DNA from: Candidatus Woesearchaeota archaeon
GTDB taxonomy: Archaea > Nanobdellota > Nanobdellia > Woesearchaeales > UBA11576
Reading direction: 5' to 3'
NCBI GenBank assembly: GCA_027083015.1
Contig: JALWQS010000079.1
Location: 1-20,871 of the forward strand
Length of the DNA stretch: 20,871 nucleotides
Both the position numbers and the translations under genes were made by a program. The notes below the pieces were generated by a model. It worked only from the letters and a program-made list of their open reading frames with translations, ran no database searches and had not been told where the DNA came from. Shown here one piece after another: positions 6,427 through 16,400 of the stretch; within the stretch, counting starts at the first letter, position 1; the number at the start of each line of letters is the position of its first letter.

Positions 6427-7322
6427 CAGCTTCCTCCTGCCTGCATAGCTCTTTCTTTGAAGAATGTGTACATTATCTTGGTAAATGGTTGTGATGTGTC
6501 TACGAATATGTGGTCTATAAGGTTTTCTTTGAACGTGTTTTTCAGCATTACTATATGATCAGTCATTATTTTTTCATAATCATCTGCTATCAGTTCAGTG
6601 TTTATGAGTAGGTGTTCTCCTGTCGCGTAATCCTTGACCATTATCTCTCCTGTTTCCTTTGGAAGTTTGAGGTCTCTTGGGTCGTTCACTACGATGCATA
6701 TGACTTCATGTTTTGCATTCAGGAGTTTGAGTTCTTTTAGCCAGTCACCTCTAAGGTTTAGGAAATCAGAAACCATTATTATTATTGATGCTCTTGGCAT
6801 CATGGCGCCGAATTCGTGTAAGCTGCTTGCAAAGTCTGTTTGTCCCTCATAGTTTTTTACATCGGTGAGTTCTTTTAGCATCATGTAAAGTTGTTTTGCT
6901 CCTATGTTTGGGGTGATAAATTTCCTTACTTTCTCGCAGTAGAGTGTAACTCCTACTGAGTCTCCTTCTGCCAGTAGTGCGTGTGCCATGGCCGCAAATA
7001 GTTCTATGGCGTACTCATTTTTCAGCTTGTCTGTGGATCCGAATGACATGCTTGAGCCCACGTCCAGCAGGAACATCACATTGTTGTTTCTTTCTTCTAT
7101 CAGCTCTTTCACTACAAGGTATCTTGATCTTAATGATGCTTTCCAGTCTATCATCTTAGCATCGTCTTCTGCAGAGTTGTATTTTCTGTAGCCGTGGAAC
7201 TCCAGTCCTCTTCCTCTTAGTATTGATTTGAATTCTCCGCTAAGGAATCCTGTCAGTCTCTTCTTTGATATAAGTTCAAGCCTGCTTATTAGTGGTGCGA
7301 CATTGACTTTAAACTCTTTCAT
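6426..7322 (-). CDS. DUF58 / VWA-like protein
   Basis: This 298-aa protein carries the DUF58 signature at about 34-75: the RGRGLEFHGYRKYNSAEDD segment followed by MIDWKASLRSRYLVVKE. A VWA-like fold follows, with DVGSSM at 87-92 and D186 in VSDF. Unlike many bacterial DUF58 proteins it has no N-terminal membrane helices and should be cytosolic or peripheral. DUF58 proteins are encoded with MoxR ATPases and are thought to be MoxR partners or adaptors. The ATG at 7322 is preceded by GAGGCGAAGA. It lies 67 nt after MoxR and overlaps BatA by one base, so the three form one unit. The DxGSS site is a partial metal site, less canonical than that of the BatA-like neighbour. Confidence 0.92.
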   Translation of the reverse strand: MKEFKVNVAPLISRLELISKKRLTGFLSGEFKSILRGRGLEFHGYRKYNSAEDDAKMIDWKASLRSRYLVVKELIEERNNNVMFLLDVGSSMSFGSTDKLKNEYAIELFAAMAHALLAEGDSVGVTLYCEKVRKFITPNIGAKQLYMMLKELTDVKNYEGQTDFASSLHEFGAMMPRASIIIMVSDFLNLRGDWLKELKLLNAKHEVICIVVNDPRDLKLPKETGEIMVKDYATGEHLLINTELIADDYEKIMTDHIVMLKNTFKENLIDHIFVDTSQPFTKIMYTFFKERAMQAGGS

Positions 7323-7389
7323 TCTTCGCCTCTTTTCTGATATTATTTTTTTGGTCTTGGCTGCTTAGACCTTTTTTGTGTCAGTTTGT

Positions 7390-8433
7390 TTATGGTACTG
7401 GCACCCGTTTTAGAATTTCATCTATTATCATCTCAGTGTTCACTTTTTCTGCTTGTGCTTCGTACGTTAGTATTATCCTGTGTCTTAATACGTCGTGAGC
7501 GACTCTTTTCACATCGTCTGGTATGACATATGTTCTTCCTTTTAGCATAGCGTTTGCTTTTGCTGATATGAACATTGCAATCGATCCTCTCGGTGATGCT
7601 CCTACCTCTATATAATGTCCTTGCTTTAGCTTGTATTTCTGGGGGAATCTTGTGGCTTCTATGATGCTTACTATGTATCTTTCGATCTTTGGCGAGAGGT
7701 ATATCTTTTTCGTATTGCTTTGCATCTCTGTTATGAGTTCAGGTGAGAATACGGGCTCAACATTGAACTTTTCGAACTTATGGATTGTCATGTTCTTGTT
7801 CAGTATCTCTATCTCTGAATCGAAATCAGGATAGTATACCATTACTTTATACAGGAACCTGTCCACTTGAGCTTCCGGAAGAGGGTAAGTTCCTACCTGT
7901 TCTAGCGGGTTTTGTGTAGCTAGTACGAAGAATGGTACTGGTAGTTGTAGTGTCTCATGCCCTATTGTTACCTGTTTTTCCTGCATGGCTTCTAGAAGAG
8001 CGGACTGGACTTTAGGTGGTGCCCTGTTGATCTCGTCTGCCAGGATGAAATTTGCGAATACTGGTCCTTTTATGATGTAGAATCCTTTTTCTTTTTGATA
8101 AGATGTCATTCCTGTTATGTCTGAAGGCAGCAGGTCTGGTGTGAATTGTATCCTTGCGAAACTGCAGCCCATAGCTTCTGATACTGATCTTACGAGCAGT
8201 GTTTTTGCTATTCCCGGAACTCCTTCCAGAAGTACGTGGCCGTTTGCGAATATAGCTCTGAATACTGAGTCTACTACTGTGTGCTGGCCTATAAGTATCT
8301 TTCCGATCTGTGCCTTGGCTTTTTCCACAGCTGTGTGATATTCTACTACTTTTTTTTCCAGTTCTTCCAGCTCTTCTTTTGTGAGCCTATCATCCACTTC
8401 GGCTGTTTTTCCCTCTTTTTTTTCACCTGTCAT
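7390..8433 (-). CDS. MoxR family AAA+ ATPase
   Basis: This 347-aa AAA+ chaperone-like ATPase has a short charged coiled-coil N-terminus (about 15-45) and Walker A GVPGIAKT (71-78). Walker B is ILADE (130-134), inside a conserved NRAPPKVQSALLEAM stretch. Sensor 1 is in ATQNP (N175), the arginine-finger region is EAQVDRF (R192), and a C-terminal lid with the ASPRGS and DDVKRVAHDVLRHR segments completes it. All catalytic residues look intact. MoxR proteins act with VWA partners to activate, assemble or insert metal into target proteins. It is the first gene of the MoxR-DUF58-VWA cassette, with its own TATA box (about 8471-8480) and ribosome binding site GAGGGG before the ATG. The giant surface-protein genes lie immediately upstream on the same strand. 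Confidence 0.95.
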   Translation of the reverse strand: MTGEKKEGKTAEVDDRLTKEELEELEKKVVEYHTAVEKAKAQIGKILIGQHTVVDSVFRAIFANGHVLLEGVPGIAKTLLVRSVSEAMGCSFARIQFTPDLLPSDITGMTSYQKEKGFYIIKGPVFANFILADEINRAPPKVQSALLEAMQEKQVTIGHETLQLPVPFFVLATQNPLEQVGTYPLPEAQVDRFLYKVMVYYPDFDSEIEILNKNMTIHKFEKFNVEPVFSPELITEMQSNTKKIYLSPKIERYIVSIIEATRFPQKYKLKQGHYIEVGASPRGSIAMFISAKANAMLKGRTYVIPDDVKRVAHDVLRHRIILTYEAQAEKVNTEMIIDEILKRVPVP

Positions 8434-8470
8434 TTTCCCCTCTTTTCTTCTTTATTACCGAGTATTTTTC

Positions 8471-8480
8471 TTTATATACT
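8471..8480 (-). promoter_or_regulatory. TATA box of the MoxR-DUF58-VWA cassette
   Basis: Minus-strand AGTATATAAA lies 38 nt before the MoxR start codon, predicting a start site near 8455. GAGGGG then precedes the ATG at 8433. The 109-nt gap between the 1459-residue gene and MoxR holds nothing else recognisable except AT-rich sequence. Confidence 0.5.
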
Positions 8481-8542
8481 TATATTAGTACTATATGATA
8501 GTTATTGTGTTTTTAGTTGTCTTTATAGTGTCTTCATTCTTC

Positions 8543-11500
8543 TTATCGTTCGATCTTTCTCATGAATTCTTTTTTCTTTCTTTTCATATGTGTCCATCCT
8601 GCTACCAGTGATAATGCTACCAAAAGAGTAAGTATGCTTACTGCTGTCAGCAGGTATGCTGATTGTTTTGGCATCTCTACTGCTTTCTTTTCTGGTGCTT
8701 TGGTAGATAGTTTTTCTTTTGGTGATATCAGGAATTTGCAGCTTTCTACTATCTTGTCGAGCATGACTGTCGCTTCTTTATCCTTTCCTGCTTCTATGAG
8801 TTTTTTTGCTTTTTCTATGAACTCGTTGAGTTCAAGGCATTCTTGGTTTGATGATAGCAGATCTTCTGCAAATGCGAGTTTTGTCTTCACTGCGCTTTCG
8901 TTTCCTTTTGCTTTTAGCAGGCTGTTGACGAATATCTTTACTTTTTCATGTACCGGACTTTTTATCTCTGTTCCATCTTCTGCTTTGTATACTGCTTCTC
9001 CATCTGCTTTTAGCAGGATGGCGTAGTTTCCGTATGTCTTGAATGATTGTACATTTAGTGTGATGACATCTGTCTGTCCTTTTCCTAATGTTGCGATCTT
9101 TGTCTTTGAAAGCTGCATATCTACATATTCATTTTCGGTCTCTGCGCTTAGTGTGATGTCTTGTATCGTGAAGTTTCCGTTATTAAGCACGTTTATCGGT
9201 ATCTTCATAGTATCGTTTGCATAGGTTGTTACGCTTAGCGGTGCTAATAGTCTGAATGATACGGGTGTGGGTACGTATTTATTTACTTCTACCTCTACTG
9301 GTTGTGGTATTGCTGATCCTCCTCCTCCGCCTACAGGGATTATTATGGGTTGTTGTATTGGGGGTATCTCTGTTATTGTCATCTTTATCAGGTTGCTTGT
9401 TATGTTATATTCTCCGTCTGTAGCATGGAATTCTACATAGACGTCTCCGCTGAAGATATTGTTTGTAACTACTGTCACTCTTGATGTTATGTTGTCTATC
9501 GTTATGTTGACCTTGGATGAAGGTATTGCGCTTCCGTTAGGACCTGTGACTGTGTAGTTGAGAACATCGTCAGTATCGGGATCTTTGAAATAATCTTTTA
9601 GGAACACCCAGTATCTTCTAGTTGCCTGTTCTTGTTCATAGTCAGCTATTTCATAGTTGATCTTCACTGCTTCTATGGTGGGTGTGTAATTAGTGTCGTT
9701 GGTTTTTAGTTCTGCCCTGTATTGTATGCATTGTTCTGGTTGAGATGTTATGGGCTCTCCGCTTGTGTATATCTTTTCAGAATAGTTTCCTGTGAGTGTC
9801 GTAGGGCAGTCTCCGTTCTCAGGCAGTCCTGTTCTTGTCTGGAATGATACATTGAAGGTAACGTTAGGATTTCCTGATGTTATGTTTCCTGTCCATGATA
9901 TGTTAGTGAAGTTGTGGAAATAGTTTGATTCTTGTGCATTCAGTGGTTTGGACTCATAATACCCTTCTGATTCGTATATTATGCCCAGATCCTCAAGTGT
10001 TACGGCCTGTTTACTGTCAAGTTCTGTATTTGTGAAGTTTCCTCCATCAAAATCGTTGTTGTCTTTGTTTTGTCTTATCTCTCCAAACCATCCTTTTCTG
10101 TTGACATTTGTTATGTTTAATGTCCATGTTTGGTTGTCATAGTCTCCTTGCAGGTCGTATGCCTGTGCTGTTATCGTCCTGTTTCCTGCACTTAGCCAGT
10201 CGGCATAATATGTGTAGTTTTTGTTTGTCGCTCCGGCTATCAGTTTTCCGTCGAGATACCACCTGTAGCTTATGACATCTCCGTAATCCACATCTGTTGC
10301 GTTGATCTCGAATGTTTTTGTGGTGTTTTCAAGCATGTCTTGGTTGTCTGGTGTCGGACTATGTCCTATGATTATTGGTGCGTCATTGACGTTCTGTACT
10401 TTTAGTTCGATTACTGTTCCGTTCACTCTTCCTGTCAGGTCGTTGACAGTTAAGTTTATGAAGTGTGTTCCCACATCATCATTCGTGGGTTTATACACCA
10501 GTTTTGCTGTTGTTCCGTTATAGTTTGTCAGTGTGAATAGGTTTGGTCCTGGACTTACTGTGTCGTTTGAGGCATTTGTGAAATTTATGAATTCTGCATT
10601 GAATCCCAGGGTGGTTGATTCTTCGTCGAATGCTGTCATGTATATAGTCGTCTCATTGTCTTGCCAGAATGAATAGTTCCATACTGTCTTGTTAGTGTTA
10701 ATCGTATCAAAATCGCTCGTGTTCCATGCTGATTTGCTAAGGTAGTTTGAGTCGTTGACATAATACTCTTCAAGCGGCGGATCCCAGTATGGGAAGTCAT
10801 TGTATATGAGTATTGTCAGGTTTAGTATTGTGCTGTCATTGTATTCTCCGTCTCCTACTGTGATATTTATTGAGTAGTTTCCTACTTCTGTATTGTCTGG
10901 TGTAAAAGTTATGGTTCCTGTGTGCGGGTCTATGTCAAATAGCGTAGTATTATCATAGTATATCAGTGAGTTGTTGTCCTGCGGATCAGGATCTGAGGCG
11001 TTGGCTTGTATTATTGTCTGGTTGTCTTCTGTTGTTATCACGTCTGGCAGTGGATAGATGGTTGGTGGTCTGTTGTATGTTACATTGAACCATACCTGTT
11101 GCCAGTCCATTCCTCCTGTGCTGTCCACTACTGATATGTTTATTGAGTAGTTTCCTACTGTTGTCGGGGTGAATTGTATGTCTCCGTATGCAGGGCTTGT
11201 CATTACTGTAGTGTTTTGGATGTCAAAGAGGCTTGTGTTGTCCATGAATCCTTCTATGTCTCCGTCTTGGTCTGTCGCGCTTATCGTAAGGTTGAAGATC
11301 TCATTTACTTTCATTATCTGGTCTGGTATGGGATCCAGTATCGGATCAAAATCAAGGTTTATTATCGCGAATGTGATGGTCTCTGAATCCATTGCTCCCC
11401 TGCTGTCGTTTACGTAATAGGTCACTGACCAGTTCCCTACATCGCTGTTGCTTGGTGTGAAGCTGATGAGTCCTGTCGCGTTCTCTGGAGAGCTGTTTGT

Positions 11501-12922
11501 TGTTGTTACGCTGAAGATGCTGGGATCTACTGTTCCTGTGCAGTTATTGCAGGTGTAGCTAAAGTTCAGTTCATCTATCGTGTCAGCATCTGTTGCATTG
11601 ATCATAAGCGTAAACGGTGATGCTTCCATTGCTGTCCTGTTGCCTATGGGGCTCAGTACCGGTATTGAGTTGTTCTTTACTGTGAGATTGAATACTTTTG
11701 TTACGTTAAACATTCCGTCTCCTACTGTGATGTTTATTGAATATTTTCCTATATCTGATTCTGGCGGTAAGTATAGGATGTTTCCTGTTGTGGGGTTTAT
11801 GTTGAACAGTGTTGTATTATCATAGTAGGTGAGTGTGTCAAAGTCCACGTCTGATGCATTTACTGTGTAGTTTAGCAGGGATCCTGCGTATATGGTCATG
11901 TTAGGTATATTTTCTACATCAGGTGCGTCAGGTACGTTTGTTACATTTATCACCACTTCGTTGCTCCAGTTGGAGTAGTTTGTCCCGTCCCAGCACCTGT
12001 ACTGGACAGTGTTAGTGCCGAAAAAGTTATGGTTAGGTATTAGTGTTACATTGTTGTCTGCTGTCCTGTTCGCACTTATGTTTATGTCTGTGTTTCCTGT
12101 TACGTTGAAGTATAATGGGTAATTATCTATGTCTGGATCGTAGAAATAGTCTTGTAATGAGAAGTTGTTCTCTGCGATCGTATCTTCTTCTATCGTTATG
12201 TTTGGTATTGTCGCGTTCTGTCTGCATAACCTGTTGACGTCTGTTACGTTTATTGTCCAGTTCACCCATGTTGTTTCGTTTTCGCTGTCAGTCACGTTTA
12301 CGCGTATCACTCTTATGCCTGCTGATAGGAAGTCTGGTGTGTAGTTCACTTCGTATGTTGTTGAGTTTAGTGTTTCATTATCTATAATGCCGTCTATCAG
12401 CCATGTGTAGTTTAGGTAGTCTCCGAATTCCAGGTCTGGATCTGAGGCTGTTACGTTGAAGTAGAATGTGCTGTTTTCTGGTGTTGTCAGGTTTACCTGT
12501 TTTACAGGCGTATGGTTTACTACGTATGGCGGGTCGTTTGTGTTGAGTATTGTCCAGTTTATCCTACTAAATACTGCTCCTGATCCTCCTACTTCTGCAG
12601 CTATGGCGAATATATCATAATCTCTTACTTCATCATTTGTCGGTGTAAAATTGAGTATTCCTGTTGTTCCATCTATGTTTTGTGAGAATGGTGGTTTGTC
12701 CAGTGAGTAATTGATCGGCAGGCCTGCGCTGCTTGTCGCGTTGAAGTCCCAGGTGCATATGTTGTCTTGTGTGCAGTTTATTGCCGGAGGCGGTACTTGG
12801 TCCCATGTTACTGTTCCTGCTGTGACTATATAAGCCAATGTGATTATCATGATGAAAGATATGATTATCTCTGTTATTCTTCTTTTGTTCCCTTTTTTAC
12901 TTTCTTTTTTTGTTTTTCTCAT
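8543..12922 (-). CDS. Giant membrane-anchored Ig/cadherin-like repeat surface protein, 1459 aa
   Basis: This is an exported protein with a basic N-terminus and signal or anchor helix (about 15-36). About nine Ig/cadherin-like repeats of 85-110 residues (about 37-940) follow, recognisable by YDNTTLFDIDPHTGTITFTP- and GNYSINITVGDG-type signatures. A jelly-roll-like segment (about 945-1090, QYRAELKTNDTNYTPTI) and a further cadherin-like repeat (1095-1185) come next. Then there is a glycine linker (PVGGGGGSAIP), a NEW3/CARDB-like domain (about 1215-1333), and a helical domain with C1362 and C1395 that could form a disulfide. A membrane helix (about 1421-1442) and a short basic tail end the protein. 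Dozens of N-x-S/T sequons imply heavy N-glycosylation. AGGAG precedes the ATG. It is probably an adhesin or S-layer-associated stalk, co-transcribed with the two genes upstream; the ligand is unknown. Confidence 0.85.
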   Translation of the reverse strand: MRKTKKESKKGNKRRITEIIISFIMIITLAYIVTAGTVTWDQVPPPAINCTQDNICTWDFNATSSAGLPINYSLDKPPFSQNIDGTTGILNFTPTNDEVRDYDIFAIAAEVGGSGAVFSRINWTILNTNDPPYVVNHTPVKQVNLTTPENSTFYFNVTASDPDLEFGDYLNYTWLIDGIIDNETLNSTTYEVNYTPDFLSAGIRVIRVNVTDSENETTWVNWTINVTDVNRLCRQNATIPNITIEEDTIAENNFSLQDYFYDPDIDNYPLYFNVTGNTDINISANRTADNNVTLIPNHNFFGTNTVQYRCWDGTNYSNWSNEVVINVTNVPDAPDVENIPNMTIYAGSLLNYTVNASDVDFDTLTYYDNTTLFNINPTTGNILYLPPESDIGKYSINITVGDGMFNVTKVFNLTVKNNSIPVLSPIGNRTAMEASPFTLMINATDADTIDELNFSYTCNNCTGTVDPSIFSVTTTNSSPENATGLISFTPSNSDVGNWSVTYYVNDSRGAMDSETITFAIINLDFDPILDPIPDQIMKVNEIFNLTISATDQDGDIEGFMDNTSLFDIQNTTVMTSPAYGDIQFTPTTVGNYSINISVVDSTGGMDWQQVWFNVTYNRPPTIYPLPDVITTEDNQTIIQANASDPDPQDNNSLIYYDNTTLFDIDPHTGTITFTPDNTEVGNYSINITVGDGEYNDSTILNLTILIYNDFPYWDPPLEEYYVNDSNYLSKSAWNTSDFDTINTNKTVWNYSFWQDNETTIYMTAFDEESTTLGFNAEFINFTNASNDTVSPGPNLFTLTNYNGTTAKLVYKPTNDDVGTHFINLTVNDLTGRVNGTVIELKVQNVNDAPIIIGHSPTPDNQDMLENTTKTFEINATDVDYGDVISYRWYLDGKLIAGATNKNYTYYADWLSAGNRTITAQAYDLQGDYDNQTWTLNITNVNRKGWFGEIRQNKDNNDFDGGNFTNTELDSKQAVTLEDLGIIYESEGYYESKPLNAQESNYFHNFTNISWTGNITSGNPNVTFNVSFQTRTGLPENGDCPTTLTGNYSEKIYTSGEPITSQPEQCIQYRAELKTNDTNYTPTIEAVKINYEIADYEQEQATRRYWVFLKDYFKDPDTDDVLNYTVTGPNGSAIPSSKVNITIDNITSRVTVVTNNIFSGDVYVEFHATDGEYNITSNLIKMTITEIPPIQQPIIIPVGGGGGSAIPQPVEVEVNKYVPTPVSFRLLAPLSVTTYANDTMKIPINVLNNGNFTIQDITLSAETENEYVDMQLSKTKIATLGKGQTDVITLNVQSFKTYGNYAILLKADGEAVYKAEDGTEIKSPVHEKVKIFVNSLLKAKGNESAVKTKLAFAEDLLSSNQECLELNEFIEKAKKLIEAGKDKEATVMLDKIVESCKFLISPKEKLSTKAPEKKAVEMPKQSAYLLTAVSILTLLVALSLVAGWTHMKRKKKEFMRKIER

Positions 12923-12989
12923 GTTTCTCCTGTTTGTGTTCTTTTTTCTCTTTATTTTTAGGTCTGTTTTGTTGTTTTCTTTTTTTGTT

Positions 12990-13445
12990 TTATTCTTCTA
13001 TCTCTATCATAAAGTCCTGATAATAGTATTCTTTTCCTTTGGCAGCGATCACGAATACCCTGTTGTGGCCTGGTTTTTCTGCTGTAAACTCTATGGTTCC
13101 GTCCTGTCTTATCTCAAACAGTGGGCTGTTGTCTGAAAATGTGACGCCTTCTTTGTTGGCTTTTACCTTTATCCTTATCTTCTCTCCTGTTCTTGCTTTT
13201 ATGCTTGGTATCTTCTCAAAGCTTAATGTGCTTCCAGGACTTCCTCCTGATACGCTTTTGTATTCTGGCTCTAAGGTATCATACGTGGCCAGTCCTATGA
13301 TTTTTGTATTCTTTGTATCTTCAAGCACTATCGTTCCTGTGGCTAAGAGCACTATCGCTGCTATGCCTAAAAGGCCAAACAGTCCTTTTCTTTCTGTTTT
13401 GATCTTTGCTATCTCTTGTCTTATCTCTTTTTCCATGTTTTTCAC
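12990..13445 (-). CDS. Small anchored extracellular single-Ig-domain protein, 151 aa
   Basis: The protein has a charged cytosolic N-terminus (1-20), one membrane helix (about 21-42, GLLGIAAIVLLATGTIVL) and a small exported domain (about 65-151). The segment FSDNSPLFEIRQDGTIEFT matches the repeat signature of the 1459-residue neighbour (YDNTTLFDIDPHTGTITFT), so it looks like a single free copy of that module. It sits 2 nt after the stop of the 2083-residue gene and 67 nt before the 1459-residue gene. It was probably kept as part of the same surface complex, perhaps as a cap or assembly factor. The start is GTG at 13445; an ATG at 13436 is an alternative three codons later. I do not recognise a named family. 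Confidence 0.75.
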   Translation of the reverse strand: MKNMEKEIRQEIAKIKTERKGLFGLLGIAAIVLLATGTIVLEDTKNTKIIGLATYDTLEPEYKSVSGGSPGSTLSFEKIPSIKARTGEKIRIKVKANKEGVTFSDNSPLFEIRQDGTIEFTAEKPGHNRVFVIAAKGKEYYYQDFMIEIEE

Positions 13446-13447
13446 GC

Positions 13448-16400
13448 TTATTTCTTTCCGAAGAGGTTTTTTAGGCTTAGTTTTTTGGCTCCTTTTAGTG
13501 TTTGGTTTATCTTTGTGATGTCTTTTTCTGAGATACTTATTCTTGTCTTTTTCTTCTTCTCTATTTCGCTGACTACTCTTTCTGTTATTACTCTTACTTG
13601 TGATATCAGTGTTTGGATTTCTTCTTTGTTTAGTTCTAGCCCTCCATATTTTATCTGTGCCAGTTCTTCAAAGAGTATGGCTGTTGCTTTCTTTATTGGA
13701 GCTGCTATCTTGTGTTTTTCTATCTCTTCTATCAGTTCTTCATCCGTAAATGCGTATCTTATAAAGAACACTCTTTTGAAGAATATCCTTACTAGTTTGT
13801 CTATCTCGTTCACTACTTCTTTGTTTTCTTTGCTCATTACATCGGCTTCTATCTTGTCCAGGCTTACATTGACCCAGTGCATGATCGGAAGCTCTTTTTT
13901 TACCTCTTTTTTCTTTTCAAACATTCTGTTCAACCTCATATAATAGTTTAGGCTCTTGGCTTTTATTCTTAAATATTTTCTTCTTAATAATCTTGTTAAT
14001 AATATAAGCGTGGCTAACAGTCCCATCAGGGCCAGTGACATAGCTAACAGCATTGCGTGCCAGTTCATGACCTTTTCCATGATATGTACCCTGCATGAGG
14101 GGCATGGTCCTCCGCAGTCTATATTCATCTCTCCCTGGTTTTTTATTCCGTCATGGCATGTTGCGCATGGTTTGCATGGTCCTCCGCAGTCTACTCCTTC
14201 TTCTCCCTGGTTCTTTATGTTGTCGTTGCATGTTGGGCATGGTGGGCAGAATACTCCTCCGCAGTCTATTCCTGTTTCATCCCTGTTTTGTATGTTGTCG
14301 TTGCATGTTGCGCATGGTTTGCATGGTCCTCCGCAGTCTACTCCTTCTTCTCCCTGATTTTTTATTCTGTCCCTGCATGTTGGTATGTATGTGCATGATC
14401 TTGTGGTTTCTGGCTTGTCCATCTGTGTTCCGCATTCGTTTCTGTCTCGGCATGTTCTTGTCTGTTGGCTGTTTGGGAAACAGACGCTCCATGTTGAGCA
14501 TATCCAGTCTTCTTTGCATATTTCTGTCTTGTTAGCTTTTGCTGCTGCTCCTCCGCCTCCTCCGCCTCCTCCGGCCGGTATTGTCGGAAGTATCAGAGGT
14601 ACATATGTAACTTCTAGTTGTACAGGATTTGATGGTGTTTCACTTATGCCGTCACTGGCGTAGAATATTATTGTTGCTACTCCTGTGAATGTGGGATCTG
14701 GATCGAATGTTACAAATTTAGTGAGTGGGTCTACTGAGACATTGATCCTTGTCGTGTCTATTTCCCATCTGTATGTGAGTTCGTCATGGTCTGGATCATA
14801 GAAATGATCATCTAGGTCTATGACTGTAAGTTTTGTTCCTCTTGGCCAGCTTTGGTTTGATATGTTAAGTATCAGTATTGGTGCTTTGTTTGATAGTGCT
14901 TTGATGTCGCATTGGTCCATGCACTCGTATTCTCCTGTCCTGTTGTTGAACTTGTATCTGCACACGTTTATTGATTGTACATCTGATTCTGCGGGCATGT
15001 TTGATGTGTCGTTTACTGATACGTAGAAATGGTAAACGTCCAGAGGGACTTTTGAGGCGTTTCCGCCAGGATCTATCTTTGAGAGGTTTATCTGGCCATT
15101 GCATACTGCCTTTCCAGGTATTGCTGTTGCGTTTAGGTTTATATTTTGGACAGATACGGTGTCTGTCTTGTTGATTATCGTGACTTTACATCCTGTGCTG
15201 CTGCTTGTAAATCCTGATCCTCCGTTGAAATTTACTCCGATATTGACCAGATCGCTTGAGTTTAGCGGGTAGAAGTGTTTTCTGTCAGGATAGTTTATCT
15301 TATTTGGTCCGCCATATGGGTCATAGAATGGTCCGTCCTGCAATGGTCTGTTAGGTACGACAAAATCTATATTTTTCCAGTCGCTTGTTGTTAGTGCTCC
15401 GTCATAGGCTCTGACGGTGTAGTGGTAGTTTCCTGGTGCTAGCGTCTCTGAGTATGTGCAGTCGCTTATGTTGTGGTACGTGTTGCTTATGTTGAATTCG
15501 CACCATGCGATTCCTGAATTATATGTTCCTTTGTCTGAAGCGTTGGCTTTTATGCTCACGTTCACTTCATTTAGCACTATGATCTTTGTTCCTATTGTTA
15601 CGTTTATCCCGTTTATCGTCGGCGCTTCATCTTCTGCTATATAGACTGATGCTGTCTTTGTTCCGTACACTCCTGGTATGGATGTTGATACGAATATGCT
15701 TCTCCATCCTGGTGTTAAGCTTGCTCCTGTTGTTGAGGTTAATCTTAGGTCTAGGTTGCCTGTGAATCCTGAGTCTGCTTGTGCCTTTAGTCCGTATGTG
15801 TCGTTTAGCTTGACAAATCCTGTTGTTGTTCCTGTCATGAAGCTTGTCGTATCATCCAGTATTGGGCTTATGTTTCTTAAACTGTAATCGACATTTCCTG
15901 CTTTTAGTACTACAGAACCTGCATTTAGTCCGTTTAGGTAATACTTGAACGTTTCGTTTTCCCCTCTCTTCACGAACCTGTGTCTACACACTCTTATTGC
16001 TCCTACATAGCCGATATCTGCGCATGGATTATTGTATGATCCTAGTATGCATCTCATGTTTGTTGCGCAGTCGCTGTCTGCGCAGTCTGTATTCCCATCT
16101 TCATCATTGTCTATTCCGTCGGTACACATTCCTGGTCCTGTCTCATCAGCAGAGATTATCTTTTTTTGACAGTCCGGGTCTGCTTGATCTATGAGTCCGT
16201 CATAATCATTGTCTGTACCATCTGTGCAGTTCTCTACATATCCGCAGTAGCTTCTTCCCGGTCCTGGCATCCCATAGCAGTCCGGGTCTTCACAGTCTAT
16301 CAGCCCGTTGTAGTCTGTGTCTTTTCCGTCTCTGCAGCTGTCGATGGTTATATTTTCCCATTTAGGACATGGTCTGCATAGTCCTGTGAGGTTCCATCTT

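Noticed and set aside
13039..13943. Long plus-strand open frames opposite the surface-protein genes
   Set aside because: They are F, L, S-rich antisense readings of A/G-rich genes with clear signal peptides and domains on the minus strand.
14093..14377. Possible CRISPR-like array
   Set aside because: Period is 72-75 bp, units are adjacent without variable spacers, and they are in frame with a conserved Cys pattern; they are protein-coding repeats.
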